A stretch of 54,994 nucleotides of DNA, taken from an uncultured Coriobacteriales bacterium (GTDB lineage Bacteria > Actinomycetota > Coriobacteriia > Coriobacteriales > Eggerthellaceae). Location of the stretch: positions 1 through 54,994 of the forward strand of contig CAMPNZ010000003.1 of assembly GCA_946892075.1 (NCBI GenBank). Direction: 5' to 3'. A program made the translations under genes and the position numbers. This document shows, one piece after another, positions 1 through 8,408 of the stretch. The notes beneath the pieces are model-generated. The model had not been told where the DNA came from. It saw only the letters and a program-made list of their open reading frames with translations, and did no database searches. Numbering within the stretch: position 1 is the stretch's first letter; every line of letters begins with the position of its first letter.

Positions 1-297
1 GTCGGCTATTTGCACGATATTGTTGAGGATACCCACGTAACATTAAAAGACCTCGAAAAACTAGGGTTTACATACCGCATTGTGAACTCTATACGCATTA
101 TGACACAGGATAACTTTCCTTCGCGTAAAAAGTATTTAGAAACTGTTAAAGTCGACAATAATGCTTGTGCTGTAAAAATGGCTGATCTTAAACACAATAT
201 GGATATTTCTCGTATACCTAATCCAACAGAAAAAGACTTTGCGCGTGTTCGAAAATACAAAAAAGAGCTGGCATTTTTGAAAGCTGATCCTGAATAG
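1..297 (+). CDS. HD-domain phosphohydrolase, C-terminal part (5' end outside window)
   Basis: The reading frame is open from base 1, so the start lies upstream of the window. The visible 98 codons begin VGYLHDIVEDT, the HD metal-binding motif of the RelA/SpoT-like hydrolase fold, and a later KMADLKHNMD matches the second conserved aspartate region of that family. Family members hydrolyse nucleotide phosphates such as (p)ppGpp, often with Mn2+. The protein ends about 90 residues after the HD motif, so there is no synthetase, TGS or ACT domain and it is probably a stand-alone small HD protein. The substrate cannot be told from the sequence. Confidence 0.8.
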   Translation, partial: VGYLHDIVEDTHVTLKDLEKLGFTYRIVNSIRIMTQDNFPSRKKYLETVKVDNNACAVKMADLKHNMDISRIPNPTEKDFARVRKYKKELAFLKADPE

Positions 298-398
298 CTT
301 GACCCTGAATAACCTGACCCTAAAGAACATTTGCGTTTTGAAACATCAAGCCCCTTGTAATTTGCTTTTTGTGAGTTGCAGTGGTTGGTATTGACTAT

Positions 399-442
399 GT
401 TGCCTGCGGCGGCGCTGTTTGTTGCCTGCGGCGGCGCTGTTT
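399..442. repeat. 22-bp tandem duplication
   Basis: Two adjacent exact copies of a 22-bp unit beginning gttgcctgcggcggcg occupy 399-420 and 421-442. No gene is present here. It resembles the other short tandem repeats found in intergenic DNA across the window. Confidence 0.9.
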
Positions 443-772
443 TTCCTATAGCTGGGCTGGTTTGACTGGTTGAGATTTTGGCGTTTAGGCAAATTGCATG
501 GCTTACTCTCTTACTCTATGATTTTTCTAGTCTTATAATTGTGAGGAACAGATGTAAGCGAATCATTATTGGCAGAATTGCGTGGCGGAATCGTGGCGTT
601 GGTGCTGGTGGCAAGCTGCTTGTAGCTGATGGAACGTAACTGGTGCTGGTGGCGTCCACGTGACAAGCGGCAAATCGTGAACCGTGCGGTGTAAGCGCGG
701 CGGCTTGCCTGACGCGACCTCTTGGCTGGATCGTAGCTGGTGCGGCCCACTTATGGACGCTAAACCTCATAA

Positions 773-788
773 TGTTTCATGTGAAACA
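773..788. other. parS-like site (one mismatch)
   Basis: TGTTTCATGTGAAACA differs from the ParB recognition palindrome TGTTTCACGTGAAACA only at one central base. It lies 62 bp upstream of the surface-protein start, more than 50 kb from parAB. Confidence 0.7.
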
Positions 789-849
789 CGCAATGGTCAC
801 AATGGTTCGTAATGGTTCATTGGTACTCATCGTCGATAAGGAGTTGAAC

Positions 850-2673
850 ATGAAGAAACCGTCCAAGAAGCATGCTGTTTTCGCGCCTCGCATTCTAGGA
901 GCAAGCTTTGGTGTTGTTGCAGCGTGCGCGATTGCTATGGGCTCGGCGTCGTCGGCTGTGTTCTCACCGAGCGCTTTTGCCGCAGAACAACAAGCAACAT
1001 CGCAAACGCAACAACAGGCATCTTCGCAATCCGAAAAAGCAACACAGCCAGCAGACCAGCAAGCGGATCAACAAACACCTGCACAAATACATCGCATAGC
1101 AGGCAAAACTCTGCTAGACACTATGCAAAGCCTTGTTCAAGCAGCTTTTCCCGACAAATGCGATTACGCAATTGTCACCACCAAGGAAGGCTACTGGGAT
1201 GCTCTTTCGGCAAGCAGCTTAGCGGGCAAATACAACTGTCCTATCCTATTAGCGAATTATGAGGATTTACCCCATCAAACCGTACAAGAATTAAGCCGCC
1301 TGGGAGTAAAGCACGTGTTTGTGGTGGGTAAAAATTTTGAACCCCTCAACAGCATTTATAAGCAAATCCATGATGCAGGAGCCGAAGCTACAACCATTGC
1401 GGGCCAGATGGCAAGTGATACCGCAAATAAGGTTGCAGAAAAGGTTGGGCATTCCGATGAGGCATTCCTAGCTACAAGCTGGGGCTTTCAGGATGCTCTT
1501 TCTGCAAGCACCTTAGCGTATGCGCAAAAGAAACCTATCTTTTTAGCCGATTACAACACCAGCTCTGTTGATGAAAACACCATAGCTAGCATGAAAAAAA
1601 TTGGCGTTAAGAAAGTAACGATTATTGGTGGCACGGCAGTTGTAAGTGCCGATGTTGAGAACATCCTGAAAAGCCATGGTATTGACGCTGTGCGTATAGC
1701 AGGGGAAACGCACTACGATACCTCCAAACTATTCCTGAAAACATTTGCGCAGTCGGCGTTCAATATGGAAACTGTTGGCGTTGCAACCAGCTGGGGATAT
1801 TGGGATGCACTTACCGCGGCGCCCTACTTTGGAAAGAAGCACGCTCCCATTCTTTTGCATGACGACAACAACACAACGTCGTTAAAGGACATTGATTTTT
1901 CGCACACGAAGAACATTACCGCAGTTGGAGGTAATGCCGTGCTCAGCGAGCAAGCCATGAATCGATTGTTGAACCCGGCTGATAGTAGCGATGCTGGGGA
2001 CGGATCGTTCATAAAGAGCGTAGCCACAACAAATATCGACTCACAGAGCCAGAGCGTTTTGGATGCAACAAATAAGCTTACGGGCGTGAGAAATACCACC
2101 ACCGTTGCGCAAGTGCAAAAACTTATTGTGGATAAGGTTAATTCGATGCTGCAATATGTTGATGATAATTATGGCTGCCCGCAAAGTAAAACGCACAAGG
2201 AATACGATTCCGCAATAAAATATATACGGCAATTAGACCAATATGCAATGTATGGTACTCCTATGAAAAGTCTTTTCAGTGGCTATACGGTTGATCAACA
2301 AGCAACAAGGATGCGTCTTTGCTTACACGACGAGATGCCATATAGCTTGTTAAACGATATCGAAGGAGGGCGTGAATGCTACCTTATTAACTGGTTTAAG
2401 TTAGGACGCCCGTCACTTGGCACAATAACATCGTTTAAGCTAACAAATACACCTGTAACGTTAGACCAAAATACAACTTCTCAATTACAAGCGCATATAA
2501 CCTCGTCAACAGGTAAATTTGTGGTCTATCTTCTGGGTGCGCTAGATAATACTCATCGTATTGTCTCAGAAACGCCCCTAGGCAATAATGGTTCTATAAT
2601 TCACGATCAGATTGGATCGACGGAAAATCCGTACCCCATCTACATGCTTGTAGATATTGCGGCAGAAGAATAA
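850..2673 (+). CDS. Secreted protein with three cell-wall-binding repeats (CWB2 type)
   Basis: Start chosen at the ATG of MKKPSKKH because AAGGAG sits 6 nt upstream; the frame is open further upstream through the parS-like site but has no such signal. Residues 1-44 form a signal peptide (basic start, hydrophobic core, AFA-A cleavage). A Gln/Ala/Ser-rich linker follows. Residues about 81-375 hold three related repeats with the CWB2 (PF04122) hallmarks RIAG, T(S/K)xGYWDALSA and hxVVGG(T/N)AVxS, the family that anchors S-layer-type proteins to Gram-positive walls. Residues about 376-607 form a domain I do not recognise, probably the functional part. It is transcribed alone and convergent with the kinase gene. 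Confidence 0.85.
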   Translation: MKKPSKKHAVFAPRILGASFGVVAACAIAMGSASSAVFSPSAFAAEQQATSQTQQQASSQSEKATQPADQQADQQTPAQIHRIAGKTLLDTMQSLVQAAFPDKCDYAIVTTKEGYWDALSASSLAGKYNCPILLANYEDLPHQTVQELSRLGVKHVFVVGKNFEPLNSIYKQIHDAGAEATTIAGQMASDTANKVAEKVGHSDEAFLATSWGFQDALSASTLAYAQKKPIFLADYNTSSVDENTIASMKKIGVKKVTIIGGTAVVSADVENILKSHGIDAVRIAGETHYDTSKLFLKTFAQSAFNMETVGVATSWGYWDALTAAPYFGKKHAPILLHDDNNTTSLKDIDFSHTKNITAVGGNAVLSEQAMNRLLNPADSSDAGDGSFIKSVATTNIDSQSQSVLDATNKLTGVRNTTTVAQVQKLIVDKVNSMLQYVDDNYGCPQSKTHKEYDSAIKYIRQLDQYAMYGTPMKSLFSGYTVDQQATRMRLCLHDEMPYSLLNDIEGGRECYLINWFKLGRPSLGTITSFKLTNTPVTLDQNTTSQLQAHITSSTGKFVVYLLGALDNTHRIVSETPLGNNGSIIHDQIGSTENPYPIYMLVDIAAEE

Positions 2674-2993
2674 CAAGTTGTAACATACCACGCAAGCTGT
2701 AAGCGACAACGGGTCGTCCGGGGCGCCGCTTGCGCTGGTCGTGGTAGTAAGGCACAAAGAGGCGCGGTCAATACGAAACACGCAATGCGTTTGTAAACGT
2801 TCACACGTGGTGAATAGTGGCGTCAGCGCCTCGTCTGCTGCAAGGGTGTTTTGTTGATTAGCGGCGCGCAGTTTATACTGTGGTGTTTGACGTGCAACTT
2901 ATGCCGTTCGACCGGACGATTTATACCGTGCCGCACCGTTTGACCGGGCGGGTTTGGGTCATCTCGTTTAGGCGCCTCGCGTTGCCACTATGA
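2674..2993. other. Convergent intergenic region
   Basis: This lies between the 3' ends of the surface-protein gene and the kinase gene. It contains degenerate repeats such as ccgttcgaccggacg / ccgtttgaccgggcg near 2910-2950. I see no clear terminator hairpin with a T-run and no gene. Confidence 0.5.
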
Positions 2994-4832
2994 CTACGCG
3001 TGGTAGCCTATCACCACATAGCTTATCAGCACCACCAACGCAAGAAACGCTACAACACCGTTCCACCACCAGCGCCAATGATGGAACAAACGAAAAGAAT
3101 AAAACCAGCGTGGTTTGAACATAAGGCAAGCACCCCAAACAGTAAAACACAGAGGTAACATACCAGCTAACAGCACACGATTTATAACTTCGCGCTGTGC
3201 GTCTGTTGAAAGATAGCTGATTGTGCCACTACAAATTGCTGCCCACGAAAAGAAACCCCACGTTAAAAACACGCATACGTTCCAGAGCATACAAAACACG
3301 CGCACTGCTTTATAAGGATGGTCAAACCAATGCCGAGAACCATGTGCATTAGAGGCATCAGAACCGGTGGGGGCGGTGGTGGCTGAAGTGTCGGCTCTTG
3401 TGCCTTTTGGATTTGCGCTGTTCATGACAGTGCTTTTAGCGTTGGTGCGTGAGGTATTGCTGATGGTATTGGACGTGTCGAGGTTTGGGGTGTTGGGGAT
3501 AGCGCTGGACGTGTCTAGGTTTGGGGTGTTGGTACTGGTACTGGAAGCGTTAGGATTTGGGGTGCTTATAGCAATACCATCTGCACTATCGAGCGCGAGC
3601 GCGCCAAAGTCTGCAGACGTGCCATCACCTACACAATTTGTTACACCAGCAAGACCAACAACACTGCCCGCAGCACCTGAACACGCCTCTTGAAATGCAT
3701 GCAAAAATTCATGAGGACTACCAAAGCGTACTTTAGGATCAAACGCAACCGCCTTCGAGATAACGCTCACAAGGCGTTTTCCCATTTTACGTTTGTGTTC
3801 ACTGGCAAACAAAGCATCAAGACACTCAAAATTCATTGACACATCAACCGCTGAAATCTCGCTCCCTTTCAGCATGTAGGCAAGCACCATACCAAGCCCG
3901 TACACATCACTGCGAATGCTGCTTTGCTGATACCCAAATTGCTCAGGAGCAGCATAAATGCGCGTTCCAAAGCACACGGTATCGTGCGTGGCGTTCTCTT
4001 TGTATTCGCGCGCAACGCCAAAATCGATTAAAAACGCGGCGTCATGACACACAATGATGTTGTCAGGTGAAATATCGCGATGAATAATGGGGTGATCGCT
4101 GAATTCATGCAGTTCACGCGCCGCTTCGCATAACGAGGGAAGCAACTTTTGTGCTTGCTGCACGCGCACTTCAAATGGCAACGCACGCATAAATTGTTCC
4201 AGATTGGGCCCATCAATAACCTGCATAATTACCACGCGATGCGAATCGTTGCGGTAGCACTCGAAGATAAATGGCAGGTAAGGCGTGTAGGCGCACTGGT
4301 TCTGCTGATGCTGTGCCGCAAAAAGCTTTTCGTACACATCTCCAAGCGGCGATTCACGCATAATCAGTTTGCGAACGAAACGATTGGAAAATGCCTGATT
4401 GTACAGGGATTGCTGTACTTGGGTGGGCGAATCGGCGCAGCATTGCGTAGGTGTATCAGTATCGGGCTGTGCGTTCACATTGGTGCCACGAGGTGCGTTG
4501 GCATCGACGCCGTGTTCTTCGTGCGCATCCGCAAGGCTTTGCTTGCGCGGCTCATCAGCGCTGTGCTCGCGCGCATCCTTGGAGGCCTGTTCAGCACTGC
4601 ACTTCGCTGGGTCTTGATTCGCCTTGCTTGAAGGCGCCACACACGAGCCTTGCTGTAAATAATGCACGTAAGGCGCATAAAATTCGCGCTCCGCGCTTTT
4701 CGTGGGAAAAGACCGCGTAACCATCTGTGTTACTTCAAATTCAGATTCCTTAATGGTGCGTACAAAACGATATGCGTCTTCGGTTTCCAAAGACTGCAAA
4801 TATCGATCAATGTCAGAAATAGACGCACTCAT
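2994..4832 (-). CDS. Membrane-tethered serine/threonine protein kinase
   Basis: A eukaryotic-type kinase domain is clear: RFVRKLI (residue about 155, beta3 lysine), HRDISPDNII (251-260, catalytic loop), DFG at 270-272 and a following APEQ motif. About 79 residues of low-complexity sequence (62-140) are inserted in the N-lobe before the beta3 lysine. A Ser/Thr/Asn-rich linker with 12-residue repeats around NTPNLDTS follows the kinase. The last 110 residues carry about three membrane helices, so the catalytic part faces the cytoplasm. AAAGGA lies upstream of the ATG. The HTH gene is 30 bp upstream on the same strand, an arrangement I recall for this kinase group in clostridia and coriobacteria. 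Substrate unknown. Confidence 0.9.
   Translation of the reverse strand: MSASISDIDRYLQSLETEDAYRFVRTIKESEFEVTQMVTRSFPTKSAEREFYAPYVHYLQQGSCVAPSSKANQDPAKCSAEQASKDAREHSADEPRKQSLADAHEEHGVDANAPRGTNVNAQPDTDTPTQCCADSPTQVQQSLYNQAFSNRFVRKLIMRESPLGDVYEKLFAAQHQQNQCAYTPYLPFIFECYRNDSHRVVIMQVIDGPNLEQFMRALPFEVRVQQAQKLLPSLCEAARELHEFSDHPIIHRDISPDNIIVCHDAAFLIDFGVAREYKENATHDTVCFGTRIYAAPEQFGYQQSSIRSDVYGLGMVLAYMLKGSEISAVDVSMNFECLDALFASEHKRKMGKRLVSVISKAVAFDPKVRFGSPHEFLHAFQEACSGAAGSVVGLAGVTNCVGDGTSADFGALALDSADGIAISTPNPNASSTSTNTPNLDTSSAIPNTPNLDTSNTISNTSRTNAKSTVMNSANPKGTRADTSATTAPTGSDASNAHGSRHWFDHPYKAVRVFCMLWNVCVFLTWGFFSWAAICSGTISYLSTDAQREVINRVLLAGMLPLCFTVWGACLMFKPRWFYSFRLFHHWRWWWNGVVAFLALVVLISYVVIGYHA
3471..3531. repeat. 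36-bp repeat inside the kinase linker
   Basis: Two near-identical copies of a 25-bp segment starting ggacgtgtc(g/t)aggtttgg at 3471 and 3507 give a 36-bp period, that is 12 residues. A more diverged third copy follows to about 3570. The repeat expands in frame and encodes the NTPNLDTS segments. Confidence 0.85.
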
Positions 4833-4862
4833 AACGTATCCTTTTGCCGTACGGAGGCGAAA

Positions 4863-5291
4863 TTAGGCTTCCAACAGGGGAAGATTATGGTCGTAGAGCA
4901 TGTCGTTAACCTCGGGAACACTTTTCTGGTGGTCAAGCCCGAAAATGACGATGGCATCAAATTTTTCCTTGCAATACAGTGCATTACAACCACCCAAGCG
5001 CAACATTACATTCGTTTCGTACAGGGTAATGCGAAGCGCCAGCGCCAAACGAAGGAGCGTATTGCGCGATGCACCGCGCGTTCCCTGGAAAATCTGATAG
5101 CCAAAAGTTGCATCAACATGCGCATCGCGACAAACCTGCGCACGCTTGAAGCCGCTTTTTTTGAGCAAGAAGTCCAAATAGGCGGTAAGCGTTACCTCAG
5201 CCGACGACATACTTGCCAACCATTTCTCAAGGTCGGCATCATGTTTTAGTTCGTGTAACTCTTTTAGCAGTTGCTCGGTGGTAAGCGCCAT
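4863..5291 (-). CDS. Small helix-turn-helix protein paired with the kinase
   Basis: Start chosen at MALTTEQLL, with a GGA-containing ribosome site 5 nt upstream; longer in-frame starts exist but would translate through a parS site and lack support. The 142-aa protein has an acidic helical N-terminus and a Cro/C1-like HTH at about 49-96 (sharing GYQIFQGTR, a form of the YxxQIxxGxR core, with SRNTLLRLALAL). A conserved-looking C-terminal segment (FDAIVIFGLDH, then VPEVNDML) follows. Proteins of this layout commonly sit next to Ser/Thr kinase genes in Clostridia. It probably acts with the downstream kinase, as regulator or substrate, but this is inference. Confidence 0.75.
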   Translation of the reverse strand: MALTTEQLLKELHELKHDADLEKWLASMSSAEVTLTAYLDFLLKKSGFKRAQVCRDAHVDATFGYQIFQGTRGASRNTLLRLALALRITLYETNVMLRLGGCNALYCKEKFDAIVIFGLDHQKSVPEVNDMLYDHNLPLLEA

Positions 5292-5433
5292 AAGTATCCT
5301 GTTCACCAGCATAGAAAAGCGCGTACACTGCGTGTAGCAGGGCGCTTCTTTCGTACATGGCATAGTATACAAGATGGCAGGCAATTTGTAATGCCTATCA
5401 AACGACGCGAACAAAAAACAACTGCGCGCGGTA

Positions 5434-5449
5434 TGTTTCACGTGAAACA
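5434..5449. other. parS site (perfect)
   Basis: Exact palindrome TGTTTCACGTGAAACA, the sequence bound by ParB of the Spo0J family. It lies 143 bp upstream of the HTH gene start. Confidence 0.9.
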
Positions 5450-5613
5450 AAATGGTTTGTCCCTGGCAAACGTATCGCGCAGACACATGCATGCGGAGGT
5501 ATATTTAAGCCGTCAAAGGTGCCGACGCAATCACGATATGTGCACACATGCATGCAGAGGCGAAACACATGGTGTATCACAGCGATTACTTGTTGCAAGG
5601 TTTTACGTAACAA

Positions 5614-5629
5614 TGTTTCACGTGAAACA
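5614..5629. other. parS site (perfect)
   Basis: Exact TGTTTCACGTGAAACA, 180 bp from the previous site and just beyond the 3' end of the DUF5067-like gene. Confidence 0.9.
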
Positions 5630-5660
5630 AGGTGCCTAACGAGCCCGTATCGCGAACGCG

Positions 5661-6662
5661 CTAAGCAACTGGGAACTTCTTGCTGGTAATAACGCCTTTG
5701 TCGCCGTTAAAGTTGATCCACGGCGTTACTTCAACCGTTACTTCGCTATTGTCATTCAGCTCGTACATTTCAACCACCTGCAGCGACGCATCGGGCTTTA
5801 CCTGCGTGTGCTCGTTGTTAGTGATGCCCGTTTTGTACGAATGATGCAGCTCAACGCCATTTTGATAAGCGCGCGCACTGAATGTTGTGCTAAACGACGA
5901 TGTAGACGTTCCAACATTTTTCCACGTATACGTAACCGCTATGGCAGGTTTATGGTCGTAGGTTTGCGTCTTTTTCATCGAGTCAACCGAAACGCTGTAT
6001 TTGGCTTTAGAAGCTGCTTCTTTTTGAGCTTTTGAAACAGCTGCTGCTGCAGCAAGCGCCTTAGCAGCACTTTGAGCATCCTTGCTATTTGACGACGTCG
6101 CGCTACTGCCTGAGGTTTTGCTTGACGATCCAGAAGTGGAATTCTGCTGCGCTTGCGGCGACGCGTTCGACACATCGTTAAAGGCTTTGTTCCATGCGTT
6201 TGCATACATATTTTGCGTATACAGCACAATGATGATGCCCAAAATTGACAATACCAAGCCCGCAATAGCTAAACCCTTGCCGCCCAGATTTTTCTTCCGC
6301 ATTGCAATAAGCGCAACAATGGCGAAAATAAACCCAAGAACAGCAAGTATAAAGGCAACATTGTTCAAAATGGGCATCCACGAGCCAACGATGCCGATGA
6401 TGGACAAAACAAGTGACGTAATAGCCATGCCAGACATACGCGCTGGTGCACCATACGGTGTAGCCTGAGCTTCGTGTGCAGGCATATTCGGCATCGATAC
6501 CTGCTTGTTTGCACCGTTCGCCGCAGTTCCTGCACCCGAGCGTGCAGATGACGTTGCACTATCGGACGCCAACGGTGCGCCAGGATTGCCGGGCGCGGAG
6601 TAAGCATGCTTGGAAGCGTCCTCTTGTGAGCGTCCAGACAAAGGTGGTTCTGGTGTGTTCAT
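5661..6662 (-). CDS. Membrane protein with DUF4190-like and DUF5067-like domains
   Basis: The 333-aa protein starts with a disordered Pro/Ser/Ala region of about 75 residues. It continues with hydrophobic segments of the DUF4190 type (GMAITSLVLSIIGIVG, then GLAIAGLVLSILGIIIVLY), and a Ser/Ala/Lys-rich linker. The last 120 residues resemble the immunoglobulin-like DUF5067 domain found in Gram-positive surface proteins (VTYTWKNVGTSTSSF, then EVTVEVTPWINF). The C-terminal domain is probably outside the cell. AGAAAGCGAG lies before the ATG. The function is unknown; family assignment is from recalled pattern. Confidence 0.75.
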   Translation of the reverse strand: MNTPEPPLSGRSQEDASKHAYSAPGNPGAPLASDSATSSARSGAGTAANGANKQVSMPNMPAHEAQATPYGAPARMSGMAITSLVLSIIGIVGSWMPILNNVAFILAVLGFIFAIVALIAMRKKNLGGKGLAIAGLVLSILGIIIVLYTQNMYANAWNKAFNDVSNASPQAQQNSTSGSSSKTSGSSATSSNSKDAQSAAKALAAAAAVSKAQKEAASKAKYSVSVDSMKKTQTYDHKPAIAVTYTWKNVGTSTSSFSTTFSARAYQNGVELHHSYKTGITNNEHTQVKPDASLQVVEMYELNDNSEVTVEVTPWINFNGDKGVITSKKFPVA

Positions 6663-6721
6663 AACAACTCGCTTTCTCTAAAACTAATACCTGAAGCCAG
6701 TGTATGAACAGCGCTGGAGCG

Positions 6722-6746
6722 TTTCATTAGCTGTCAGCTAATGAAA
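6722..6746. repeat. 11-bp perfect inverted repeat
   Basis: TTTCATTAGCT and AGCTAATGAAA are separated by gtc. It sits between the TrpR-like gene and the DUF4190 gene, both leftward. No T-run follows on the minus strand, so it looks more like an operator or weak hairpin than a rho-independent terminator. Confidence 0.7.
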
Positions 6747-6814
6747 ACAGCAGGCTAAGGCACAAATAGCCTGTTAAACGTGGGAAAATCACATCGAAAC
6801 AAGATGCAAAAATT

Positions 6815-6850
6815 GTTTTGGAAGATATTTTGGGAAGATGTTTTGGGAAG
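6815..6850. repeat. Three short tandem repeats downstream of the TrpR-like gene
   Basis: Three copies of about 13 bp, ttttggaagata, ttttgggaagatg and ttttgggaag, lie in tandem just past the 3' end of the TrpR-like gene. Confidence 0.75.
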
Positions 6851-6863
6851 AAAAGCGCGACAG

Positions 6864-7160
6864 CTACGTGGAAGGACGTTCATTTAATACCGCAAGCGCT
6901 TTTTCGTAGCCACCGGCTCCATAACTCAGGCACTTCGACACGCGCGCAATGGTGGTGGCACTGGCGCCCGTTTGTTCTTCTACCTGCGCATACGACTTTC
7001 CAGCAGAAAGGAGCCGCGCAACCGCCAAGCGTTGCGACGACTCCTTAATTTCGCGAATCGTAAATAAATCTTCGAGGAGCGAAAACAGTTCATCAACATT
7101 ATCCATGCGTGCAAGCACTGCAAGCAGTGCATCTACATCGCTGTTTCTTATTGCTGTCAT
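6864..7160 (-). CDS. TrpR-related (YerC/YecD family) DNA-binding protein
   Basis: The 98-aa protein has the compact all-helical layout of the YerC/YecD branch of the TrpR superfamily: LLEDLFTIREIKESSQRLAV, then AGKSYAQVEEQTGASATTIARVSKCLSYG, which contains the helix-turn-helix, then a short tail. Length and motifs match the family (about 90-100 aa). Members are predicted transcription regulators with unclear ligands; there is no sign of a trp operon here. It lies 58 bp downstream of ilvE on the same strand and may be co-transcribed with it. Confidence 0.88.
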   Translation of the reverse strand: MTAIRNSDVDALLAVLARMDNVDELFSLLEDLFTIREIKESSQRLAVARLLSAGKSYAQVEEQTGASATTIARVSKCLSYGAGGYEKALAVLNERPST

Positions 7161-7218
7161 CCCTAAACCCCTACGTTATGCAAACACAAGCACCCGATGC
7201 AAGCGGCGAATAAATCGC

Positions 7219-8166
7219 TTACACCTCAGTTAACCAATCGGCATAGTCCTCGTTATCGCCCGCAACAATCTCGAAGAAACGCTTCTGAAGTGCAGCGGTC
7301 ACTTCTCCACACTCACCAGATCCTACTTCACGGCCATCAACTGATGCAACGGGCGTCAGTTCAGCGGCTGAACCTGTCATAAACATTTCGTCTGCAATAT
7401 ATAAATCGGTACGTACAAGGCTCTCTTCAACTGGGAATACGTCAATTTCTTCCGCTTCATACATATCTGCTGCAATTTGCAATACGCTGTCGCGCGTAAT
7501 GCCCTCAAGCAAGCCATCGCTCAGCGGCGGTGTAATCAGTGCGCCATTACGTACGATGAACAGGTTTTCGCCCGTTCCTTCACACACGCGACCTGCCTCG
7601 TTAAGCATAACCGCCTCGGCATAACCATGCTCTTTTGCTTCCAATTTTGCAAGCAGCGAATTCATATACGATGCTGTGGCTTTAACCGCAGGTGGAATGG
7701 CATTATTTGAACGCTGGCGCCACGAAGAGACGCCCACTTTAATGCCATGTTTAAGCGCCTCGGCACCCAGATATGCATCCCACGGCCAAACAGCAATAAT
7801 CACATCAATAGGAGCGCCAGTTGGATCAACGCCCATAACGCCATAACCGCGATACACCAGCGGGCGAATGTAGCCTTTTTTCAGATTATTTGCGCGAAGA
7901 ACTTCCAGGGTAGCTTCGACCATTTCATCAACCGAATAGGGCAGGTCAATGGCGGCAATTTTGCAGCTACGCGCCAAACGCTCCATATGGTCGCGCAAAC
8001 GGAACACATAGCTTTTATGAGTAGTATCGTTTTCATAGCAACGAATACCCTCAAAAACGCCTGAACCATAATGAAGCGAGTGGGAAAGCACATGCGTTTG
8101 AGCATCTTCCCATGCTACCAGTGAGCCATTTTTCCAAATATACGGAACGGGAGTGATATCTGACAT
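7219..8166 (-). CDS. ilvE: Branched-chain amino acid aminotransferase
   Basis: A 315-aa class IV pyridoxal-phosphate aminotransferase. HSLHYGSGVFEGIRCYE at the N-terminus, IRPLVYRGYG, the lysine region PPAVKATASYMNSLLAK and GTGENLFIV are typical of the IlvE/DAAT group. It transfers the amino group between glutamate and the 2-oxo acids of leucine, isoleucine and valine in the cytoplasm. AAAGGAAG precedes the ATG by 6 nt. Other ilv or leu genes are not in the window. D-amino-acid transaminase is a less likely alternative because the size and motifs favour IlvE. Confidence 0.92.
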   Translation of the reverse strand: MSDITPVPYIWKNGSLVAWEDAQTHVLSHSLHYGSGVFEGIRCYENDTTHKSYVFRLRDHMERLARSCKIAAIDLPYSVDEMVEATLEVLRANNLKKGYIRPLVYRGYGVMGVDPTGAPIDVIIAVWPWDAYLGAEALKHGIKVGVSSWRQRSNNAIPPAVKATASYMNSLLAKLEAKEHGYAEAVMLNEAGRVCEGTGENLFIVRNGALITPPLSDGLLEGITRDSVLQIAADMYEAEEIDVFPVEESLVRTDLYIADEMFMTGSAAELTPVASVDGREVGSGECGEVTAALQKRFFEIVAGDNEDYADWLTEV

Positions 8167-8337
8167 ACGTACTTCCTTTCTCTACGAATACAGATTACCT
8201 AGCATTGTAATACCACCGTGCAGAGAATTGCGCTTTAAACAAAAAATTTATAGCGCAGAAACATACCTGCATGACAAAAGGAGGGATGTTTGGGAACGTA
8301 GGGGTGCTTGCGATGCTGGCGGACGTTCGCGGCGTGC

Positions 8338-8372
8338 AAAAAAACAACCCGCCTTTCCAGAGGAAAGACGGG
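8338..8372 (-). terminator. Rho-independent terminator of rplM-rpsI
   Basis: The stem CCCGcCTTTCC/GGAAAGaCGGG (8348-8372) has loop AGA. Read on the minus strand it is followed by a T-run opposite the seven A residues at 8338-8344. It lies about 40 nt past the rpsI stop. Confidence 0.88.
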
Positions 8373-8408
8373 CTGCAAAAACCTGAATATGTACAGGGCC
8401 AATACCGC

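Larger units (their letters stand above)
298..849. other. Non-coding region upstream of the cell-wall-binding protein gene
   Basis: No convincing gene is present. It holds short duplications just after the HD gene (ccctgaat/acctga units, about 290-330), a 22-bp tandem duplication at 399-442, and two copies of ggtgctggtggc near 600 and 640. A parS-like site lies at 773-788. The promoter of the downstream secreted protein must be here, but I could not pick one with confidence. Confidence 0.6.
5292..5660. other. Intergenic region with two perfect parS sites
   Basis: This lies upstream of the HTH-kinase pair and downstream of the DUF5067-like gene. It contains parS at 5434-5449 and 5614-5629, and two copies of acacatgcatgc(g/a)gagg at 5483-5499 and 5544-5560. 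No gene was recognised. Confidence 0.7.

Noticed and set aside
5292..5492. 67-codon N-terminal extension of the HTH protein
   Set aside because: It would translate through a parS site and has Cys/His-rich, non-conserved composition; the inner ATG has a ribosome site.
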